From the NCBI RefSeq assembly GCF_019857205.1, contig NZ_JAHWXO010000003.1, forward strand, positions 248,001-312,000: a stretch of 64,000 nucleotides of DNA, in the 5' to 3' direction. The notes under the pieces were generated by a model. That model did no database searches and was not told the origin of the DNA. It saw only the letters and a list, made by a program, of their open reading frames with translations. Positions 56,954 to 64,000 of the stretch are shown here, piece after piece (position 1 is the stretch's first letter; every line of letters begins with the position of its first letter). Source of the stretch: Qipengyuania pacifica. GTDB taxonomy: Bacteria; Pseudomonadota; Alphaproteobacteria; Sphingomonadales; Sphingomonadaceae. The translations under genes and the position numbers were made by a program.

Positions 56954-58240
56954 TCAGCGCGGGGCGAGCGGTTCAGTCGGTCGTTCCTGCCGCGCGACAA
57001 AATAGAGCAGCGTTCCCGCCACGACCAAACCGCCGAAAACCTGCCAACTCTGTGCATCGGCATGGGTGCCGACCCAAAGTGTGCTCAACACCGTGAGGAT
57101 CGACACAAAGCCATGCACCGGATCGATCCTTCCTTCGCGATGTTCGATCACCGGCAGAGCGAAGGCTGCGATGAGGTAGGTGAGGAGGCGGGTCAGCGTG
57201 CCCGCCAAAGCCAGCACCAGGAAACCTTCCCACAGCCCGAAGGCGATGCTCGCGGCGCCATAGAACAGGATCGAGTTGACCGGAGTATCAAGCCTTGGCG
57301 ACACGGCCATAAACCAGCGTGGCAGCATGCCCCGCTCGGCCATGCCGAATGTCATCCTCGGAAGGCTGATGCCGCCTGCGAAATTATTCGCTCCGATGCT
57401 GAAGGCCGCGGCAATCACTATGGCGATCGAGCCTGCCGGACCCATTGCCGCATCGGCTGCCAATGCCAACGGGTTTTCGGAATCCGCAGCCACGCCGGGA
57501 TCGATGGCGATATAGGCCCAGATCACCAGCATGTATAGCAGCGTGACCGCCCCCAGCATCGCGACCAGCGCCAGCGGTACGTCGCGCTTGGGGTTCTTCA
57601 TTTCGCCTGCGGGCAGCACGACATATTCGAAGCCGATGAAGGCGTAATATGTAAGCAGAACCACGCTTTCGGCATCGGTGAATTCAGGCAGAACCAGCCC
57701 CGCACGCGGATCTCCGGCGAATAGCCCGGCAACGATCAAGGCCAACAGTGGCAGAAGCTTCACGGCCGTGAGGGCGCTCAGCGTGGCAACCGAACTTCTC
57801 AGGCTGAAGAGGTTCACGATGGTAATGAAGCCAATGAAGCCTGCGACCAGCAGCGGGCGCAGTACCGGTCCGTCAAGCACGGGAAAGAGCGTGGCGAGAT
57901 AGGAAACCATGACATGCGTGTTTGCCGCCACGGTAACGATGGCGCTGGCATAACGCGCCCAGCCCGCCTGAAAACCGACGAACCGCCCGAACGCCGCTTC
58001 GCCATAGAGGATGGGACCACCCGAATGTTCGAACCGCGCCGACAGCCAGGCAAAGGTCAGCGTGAGCGGAAGGAACAGCAGGCCCCCCAGCAGTATCATC
58101 CAGGGCGCGAAGTCGCCCACGGCCAAGAACAGTGTGGCGGGCAGGGCGAAGATCCCCGCGCCGATCATGCCGTTCACCGGCAATAGTGAAGCGCCGAACA
58201 GCCCCATGGTCCGCGGCGGTGCGAGTGGTTTCCCGTCCAT
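56954..58240 (-). CDS. APC family amino-acid permease
   Basis: A 428-residue membrane protein with about 12 helices. It begins MGLFGASLLPVNGMIGAGIFALPA, the APC substrate-site motif G-S/M-I-G-A-G-I-F. Its middle helices are in AFIGFEYVVLPAGEMKNPKRDVPLAL, also typical. Start at 58240 is chosen because the longer in-frame N-terminus is hydrophilic and would overlap the divergent uvrC leader. The substrate is unknown. It reads into the flavoprotein gene. Confidence 0.9.
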   Translation of the reverse strand: MDGKPLAPPRTMGLFGASLLPVNGMIGAGIFALPATLFLAVGDFAPWMILLGGLLFLPLTLTFAWLSARFEHSGGPILYGEAAFGRFVGFQAGWARYASAIVTVAANTHVMVSYLATLFPVLDGPVLRPLLVAGFIGFITIVNLFSLRSSVATLSALTAVKLLPLLALIVAGLFAGDPRAGLVLPEFTDAESVVLLTYYAFIGFEYVVLPAGEMKNPKRDVPLALVAMLGAVTLLYMLVIWAYIAIDPGVAADSENPLALAADAAMGPAGSIAIVIAAAFSIGANNFAGGISLPRMTFGMAERGMLPRWFMAVSPRLDTPVNSILFYGAASIAFGLWEGFLVLALAGTLTRLLTYLIAAFALPVIEHREGRIDPVHGFVSILTVLSTLWVGTHADAQSWQVFGGLVVAGTLLYFVARQERPTEPLAPR

Positions 58241-58304
58241 CGCGCGGTGGATGGCCGCAAACGCTGCTTTGCACAAGCACTCGCCTCGCACTATCTGCAC
58301 CGCC

Positions 58305-60263
58305 ATGTCGCGTACGAAAGCCGGTTCCCCACACGATCCGAGAGGCAAGGAGCGTTTTCACGAGGAAAGCGCGACCAAGGTCGTGGCCAGCGCGCAGCCC
58401 GATCTCGAAGCGGGTATCGCGGCGATCCGCGATACGGTGAAAACACTGAAGCCCCGGCCCGGCGTCTACCGCATGCTCGATACGCGAGGTGATGTGCTCT
58501 ATGTCGGGAAAGCGCGCAGCCTGAAGGCACGCGTGGCGAACTACACGCAGGTAAAGGGGCTGTCCAATCGCATCCAGCGCATGATCAGCCAGTGCCGCGC
58601 GATGGAGATCGTCACCACCAATTCCGAAGCAGAAGCGCTGCTGCTCGAAGCCCAGTTGATCAAGCGTTATCGTCCGCCGTTCAATGTGCTGCTGCGCGAC
58701 GACAAGAGCTTCCCCTTCATCCTGCTGCGCGCCGATCATGCCTATCCGCGGATCATGAAGCATCGCGGTGCGCGCAAGGCCAAGGGCAATTATTACGGCC
58801 CCTTCGCCAGCGCCGGTTCCGTCAACAAGACGCTGAACGCGCTGCAGAAGCTGTTCCTGCTCCGCAGCTGCACCGACAGCTTTTTCAACAATCGCGACCG
58901 GCCTTGCCTGCTCTACCAGATCAAGCGCTGTTCGGCCCCCTGTGTCGGCCGCATCGACGAAGCGGGCTATGCCAGCCTTGTGCGAGAAGCGAAGGATTTC
59001 CTGGGCGGCAAATCGGGCGCTGTTCAGACACAGATCGAAAAACAGATGGCGAGGGCGGCCGAAGATCTGGATTTCGAAACCGCGGCCATCCTGCGCGACC
59101 GTTTGCGTGCAGCAACCTTCATCCAAGGTAGCCAGGCCATCAATGCGCAGGGCGTAGGCGACGCGGATGTCTTCGCACTCGCAGCCAAGGGCGGGCAAGT
59201 AGGCGTGCAGGCTTTCTTCATTCGCGGCGGGCAGAACTGGGGGCACCGCACGTTCTATCCGCGCAATATCGGCGATCTCGACATGGACGAGGTGTTGTCC
59301 GATGTGCTGCTGCAATTTTACGAGGAAGTGCCTCCTCCGCGTACGATACTGGTCGATCGCGAACTTGCCGAACAGGAACTCGTTGCAGAAGCGCTGGCTG
59401 AAAAGTCGGGACATGCGGTGGCAATCTCGATCCCGCAGCGTGGCACGCGCCGGAAGTTGATGAGACAGGCACAGCGCAATGCTGTGGAGGCATTGGACCG
59501 GCGGCTGGCCGAAAGCGGTACGAAGGCGAAGGTTCTGCGCGAACTGGCCGAATTCCTTGAACTGGATGACGTCCCGCAGCGTATCGAGGTTTACGACAAC
59601 AGCCATATCCAGGGCACGAAGGCGGTTGGCGCGATGGTCGTGGCAAGTGCGGAAGGGTTCGAGAAGGGGCAGTACCGCAAGTTCAATATCAAGAGCGCGC
59701 AGACCAATGACGACTTCGGCATGATGCGCGAAGTGATGAGCCGCCGCTTCCGCAACCTCGCTGAAAATCCGGATGGCGAGGAGGGGAAGGCGAATAGCCA
59801 CGAAACCGTATGGCCCGATCTCGTTCTGATCGACGGAGGCAAGGGCCAGATGTCATCGGTGCGCGACACTCTGGCGGAGATGGGGATCGAGAATGTGCCC
59901 CTGATCGCTATTGCCAAGGGCCCGCATCACGGGCGGGAGGGGCGCGAGGTGTTCCACTTCCCGGATGGGCGGGAAAAGACGCTGCCGGTGAATTCACCGC
60001 TACTGTTTTATCTGCAGACCCTGCGCGATGAGGTCCACCGTTACGCCATCGGTGCCCACCGCGCAAAGCGCAGCCGCGCGATCACCGCATCACCGCTGGA
60101 CGAGATCCCCGGCATCGGCCCCTCGCGCAAGCGCGCGCTTTTGCTACACTTCGGTACGGCGGGAAAAGTAAGAGCGGCCGCGCTAGACGATCTCAAACGC
60201 GCGCCCGGCATCAGCGAAGGCGTGGCGCAGCAGATCTACGACTTCTATCACGCCGGCGGGTGA
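58305..60263 (+). CDS. uvrC: Excinuclease ABC subunit C
   Basis: A 652-residue nuclease that makes both incisions in nucleotide excision repair. The GIY-YIG domain is PGVYRMLDTRGDVLYVGKA. The UVR motif is in EDLDFETAAILRDRL, the RNase H-like 5'-incision domain has YDNSHIQGTKAVGAMVV and DLVLIDGGKGQ, and the C-terminus is a helix-hairpin-helix pair (IPGIGPSRKRALLLHFG). ATG at 58305 is the family-like start; the frame stays open upstream only as antisense to the permease. Confidence 0.95.
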   Translation: MSRTKAGSPHDPRGKERFHEESATKVVASAQPDLEAGIAAIRDTVKTLKPRPGVYRMLDTRGDVLYVGKARSLKARVANYTQVKGLSNRIQRMISQCRAMEIVTTNSEAEALLLEAQLIKRYRPPFNVLLRDDKSFPFILLRADHAYPRIMKHRGARKAKGNYYGPFASAGSVNKTLNALQKLFLLRSCTDSFFNNRDRPCLLYQIKRCSAPCVGRIDEAGYASLVREAKDFLGGKSGAVQTQIEKQMARAAEDLDFETAAILRDRLRAATFIQGSQAINAQGVGDADVFALAAKGGQVGVQAFFIRGGQNWGHRTFYPRNIGDLDMDEVLSDVLLQFYEEVPPPRTILVDRELAEQELVAEALAEKSGHAVAISIPQRGTRRKLMRQAQRNAVEALDRRLAESGTKAKVLRELAEFLELDDVPQRIEVYDNSHIQGTKAVGAMVVASAEGFEKGQYRKFNIKSAQTNDDFGMMREVMSRRFRNLAENPDGEEGKANSHETVWPDLVLIDGGKGQMSSVRDTLAEMGIENVPLIAIAKGPHHGREGREVFHFPDGREKTLPVNSPLLFYLQTLRDEVHRYAIGAHRAKRSRAITASPLDEIPGIGPSRKRALLLHFGTAGKVRAAALDDLKRAPGISEGVAQQIYDFYHAGG

Positions 60264-60286
60264 GGCTCAGAACCATTGAAGGCTAA

Positions 60287-60967
60287 CTCCCCGTCCTGGC
60301 TAATGGATTTAGTCTTTCAAATCTCAGCGTCGCTGCCGAGCCTCGAAGTCTCATCGGCACAGCGCTGAGTTGGTCGCTTCCTTCGTCCGATACCCCACTG
60401 CGACGCCTTGTTGCGCTAGATGCCGCCCTGATGGACTTGCTGGCTGTTGAAGCCCTGTCTGCGCGCTTCGAGGCGCAGTATCCTGACACGGATAAAAGCA
60501 ATCTGAGAGTGAGCATTGATGATGGCACAAACGGATACCGATTGGTTTTGATTGTTCTCGTGCAACCTGAGAGGGATTGGGCAGCGTTGGTATCCAATCT
60601 CTCCGAACTGGCCTGTTCTCTCCACAGTCGTGGATTCTCACCGCACGAGTGGCGCGCCGCAAAGGCATCAACCCTCGCATCGCTTCACGACCGGGCGAGG
60701 GCGGTTGGATCAGTTACGAACGTGGCTCTGGCCGGCCAGCTTGCAAACGCCCATTCGCGGGGAATTTGGGTTTTCAGCCCGTCAGAGCTTCTCTTCCATG
60801 CAACCAAGATTTTTCCCGACCTTGACGAGTCCCGGGGAAATGTGTGGCTGCGAGATCGGATTATCTCTGGTGTGCAGCATTTGCGTGTCGAGACACCCGC
60901 GCTGTCCGCTTACGAAAATCCTACTGAGATTGTTCTCAAAGAATTTGGGTCGCAGAGTTGCGAGTAA
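60287..60967 (+). pseudogene. Decayed fragment of an M16-type peptidase middle domain
   Basis: The frame is open from a stop at 60284 and reads about 226 residues with no N-terminal peptidase domain and no zinc motif. The first ATG (60431) has no Shine-Dalgarno. The translated part aligns by eye to the middle of the M16 protein at 42.7-45.6 kb: the DWAALV, SRGFSPHEWRAAK and ALAGQLANAHSRGIWVFSPSELL sections match EWQRALE, EYGFTDAELAEQ and QLADGILSTARRERIFVSPQTTY. GC is lower than in the neighbours. It may be a remnant or, less likely, a small active gene. Confidence 0.55.
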
Positions 60968-60997
60968 TCTTATTGCATTTCAATTTGAGAAACACAC

Positions 60998-62686
<1,689 letters not shown>

Positions 62687-62694
62687 TGAGCACT

Positions 62695-62724
62695 CCGGCT
62701 AGGGCAAAGCATTACTCTAGCCGG
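62695..62724 (-). promoter_or_regulatory. Inverted repeat overlapping the M28 gene's ribosome binding site
   Basis: CCGGCTAG and CTAGCCGG are an 8-bp perfect inverted repeat with a 14-nt loop. The last GG of its 3' arm is the first half of the Shine-Dalgarno GGAG. It could be an operator, a partial terminator of the upstream helicase gene, or a translational hairpin. Confidence 0.45.
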
Positions 62725-62756
62725 TGTGTTCATAGGTGCAAGCTCAGCGGCCCACT

Positions 62757-64000
62757 TCAGGGCTTGGGTGGTTTACCCTTCCCCTTGAAGGGCTTGCCCT
62801 TCTTGAAGGGTTTGCCGCCGCCAGGCTTGCTATCGCCCGGTTTGCCCCTGAAGCCGCCGCCGGATTTGCCCTCGCCAGACTTGCCCCGGAAACCGCCACC
62901 GGATTTGCTTTCGCTGGTCTTGCCGCGGAAACCGCTGCCCTCTGGTTTCCCATTGCCGGACTTCCCTCTGAAGCCAGCGCCGCCGCCGGGCTTCCTGTTC
63001 AGCGGGCGGGCGTGGACTTTGCCACCGCTACCATGCTTGCGGTTCTCGCGCGCTTCGACACGCGGGCCTTCCGGTGCTTCGACGATGGCAATGGCGTCCT
63101 GTTCGTCTTCGGGGCTTGCTGTGCGCTGCACGGCATCCGCGAACTTGGCAGCAATGGGACGGGGCACCTGAAACCAGGTTTCATGCTGGCCAATGCGGAT
63201 CGCACCGATTTCATTCCGCGTGATGTGCCCGCGGCGACAGATCAGCGGTAGGATCCAGCGTGGCTCGGCATTCTGGCGTCGTCCGATGTCCATGCGGAAC
63301 CACACGACATCTTCGAAGCCGGGACGGTGACGTTCGGCCTTGGCCTTTTCACGCGCTTCGGGCGTGTTGGCGAGCAGTTCTTCCGGCTCGGGCATTTCCG
63401 CCCTGTGCGCCTGCACCAGTGCAGCGGCGATATCTTCCGGGGCCATGCGGGTCATGATGTCGGCAGCGAGTTCGCGATCATACTCTTCGATTTCGCGCGG
63501 TGCCGTGAGGTTCTCGATCAGACGGGTACGGTCTTTTTTCCGGATGGCTTCCGGAGTCGGCGCATCGATCCATTCGGCTTCGATCTGCGCGCCGCGCAGC
63601 ATGCCTTCCACCCGGCGGCGGCGGTTGTGGGGAACCACAATGGCGGCGATACCCTTTTTGCCCGCACGGCCTGTGCGACCGGAACGGTGCTGCAACGTTT
63701 CCGCGTCGCGCGGTATCTCGACATGAATGACGAGGCTCAAGGTCGGAAGATCGATACCCCGAGCTGCAACGTCGGTCGCCACACACACGCGTGCGCGGCG
63801 GTCTCGCAGTGCCTGAAGGGCCTGATTGCGTTCGCTCTGCGAATGCTCACCAGAAAGCGCGACCACGCCGAAGCCACGGTTCTGCAAGGTCGCGTGAAGG
63901 CGGCGGACGCTTTCGCGAGTGGCGCAAAAGCAAATTGCCGTCTCAGCCTCGTGAAAACGCAGCAGGTTGACGACCGCGTTTTCGATTTCCGACGGCCCGA
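62757..64000 (-). CDS. DEAD-box RNA helicase, C-terminal part (5' end outside window)
   Basis: The visible 414 or so residues cover the helicase C-terminal domain: TAICFCATRESVRRL, VATDVAARGIDLPTLSLVIH and HRSGRTGRAGKKGIAAIVV (motifs IV, V and VI). A DbpA-type RNA-binding domain follows (VVWFRMDIGRRQNAEPRWIL to ETWFQVPRPIAAKF). The C-terminus is a basic, low-complexity tail with repeats GFRGK-(S/P)-G and GKPFKGKGK. The ATPase core with the DEAD box lies beyond the window. It is probably a CsdA/DbpA-like factor for ribosome assembly or cold growth. Confidence 0.9.
   Translation of the reverse strand, partial: GPSEIENAVVNLLRFHEAETAICFCATRESVRRLHATLQNRGFGVVALSGEHSQSERNQALQALRDRRARVCVATDVAARGIDLPTLSLVIHVEIPRDAETLQHRSGRTGRAGKKGIAAIVVPHNRRRRVEGMLRGAQIEAEWIDAPTPEAIRKKDRTRLIENLTAPREIEEYDRELAADIMTRMAPEDIAAALVQAHRAEMPEPEELLANTPEAREKAKAERHRPGFEDVVWFRMDIGRRQNAEPRWILPLICRRGHITRNEIGAIRIGQHETWFQVPRPIAAKFADAVQRTASPEDEQDAIAIVEAPEGPRVEARENRKHGSGGKVHARPLNRKPGGGAGFRGKSGNGKPEGSGFRGKTSESKSGGGFRGKSGEGKSGGGFRGKPGDSKPGGGKPFKKGKPFKGKGKPPKP

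Overview
This is a high-GC chromosomal window from an alphaproteobacterium, most probably Sphingomonadales and close to Erythrobacteraceae. The evidence is a CcrM-type GANTC methyltransferase, a perfect CtrA-type site (TTAA-N7-TTAA), two perfect EcfG-type stress promoters (GGAAC-N16-CGTT), two large TonB-dependent receptors, the infA-maf-RNase E/G-yacG-tRNA-Phe cluster, and a small aa3 oxidase subunit in front of the three-gene transhydrogenase. Taxonomy is inferred from protein style and gene order, not from a search. Most of the window is core genome. There is no IS element, prophage or CRISPR array.

Layout. 0-10 kb: the end of a DUF885 protein, a DJ-1/PfpI protein, parC, an envelope protein of unknown role, a minus-strand operon (GNAT, DUF1285, CoA-type NUDIX, CCA-adding enzyme), and a PQQ-type sugar dehydrogenase head to head with rnhB. 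10-14 kb: ccrM behind five GANTC sites, a diguanylate cyclase and a CLC transporter. 14-20.6 kb: a secreted serralysin-like RTX protease, a small secreted protein, folP, and an NtrC-like regulator whose sigma-54 contact loop and Walker B are altered. 20.6-27 kb: the transhydrogenase locus, split by a fasciclin gene with its own terminator, then a beta-helix/diheme-cytochrome pair. 27-33 kb: an Asp/Glu racemase behind an EcfG-type promoter, dgt, an ABA4-like membrane protein, an acyl-CoA ligase, a DUF938 methyltransferase and entericidin. 33-40 kb: a lone CpaF ATPase, glmS, a GGDEF-EAL protein, and purS-purQ. 40-49 kb: a TonB receptor, an M16 protease, a lipid kinase, purC and a Na+/H+ antiporter. 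49-50.5 kb: an AT-richer islet with one DUF2279 gene abutting tRNA-Phe. 50.5-64 kb: yacG, RNase E/G, maf, infA, a second TonB receptor with an unusual four-cysteine insert, a BaiN-like flavoprotein, an APC permease, uvrC, a decayed M16 fragment, an M28 peptidase and the C-terminal part of a DEAD-box helicase.

No single new multi-gene system stands out. The most interesting signals are regulatory and structural: the GANTC-dense ccrM leader; EcfG promoters on the racemase and entericidin; Shine-Dalgarno sequences that overlap inverted repeats in front of the fasciclin and M28 genes; the degenerate NtrC-like regulator next to a CtrA site; the cysteine-repeat insert in the second TonB receptor; and the beta-helix/diheme-cytochrome pair, a known but uncharacterised association. 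All gene starts are by eye; where an upstream in-frame start was passed over, the entry says why.
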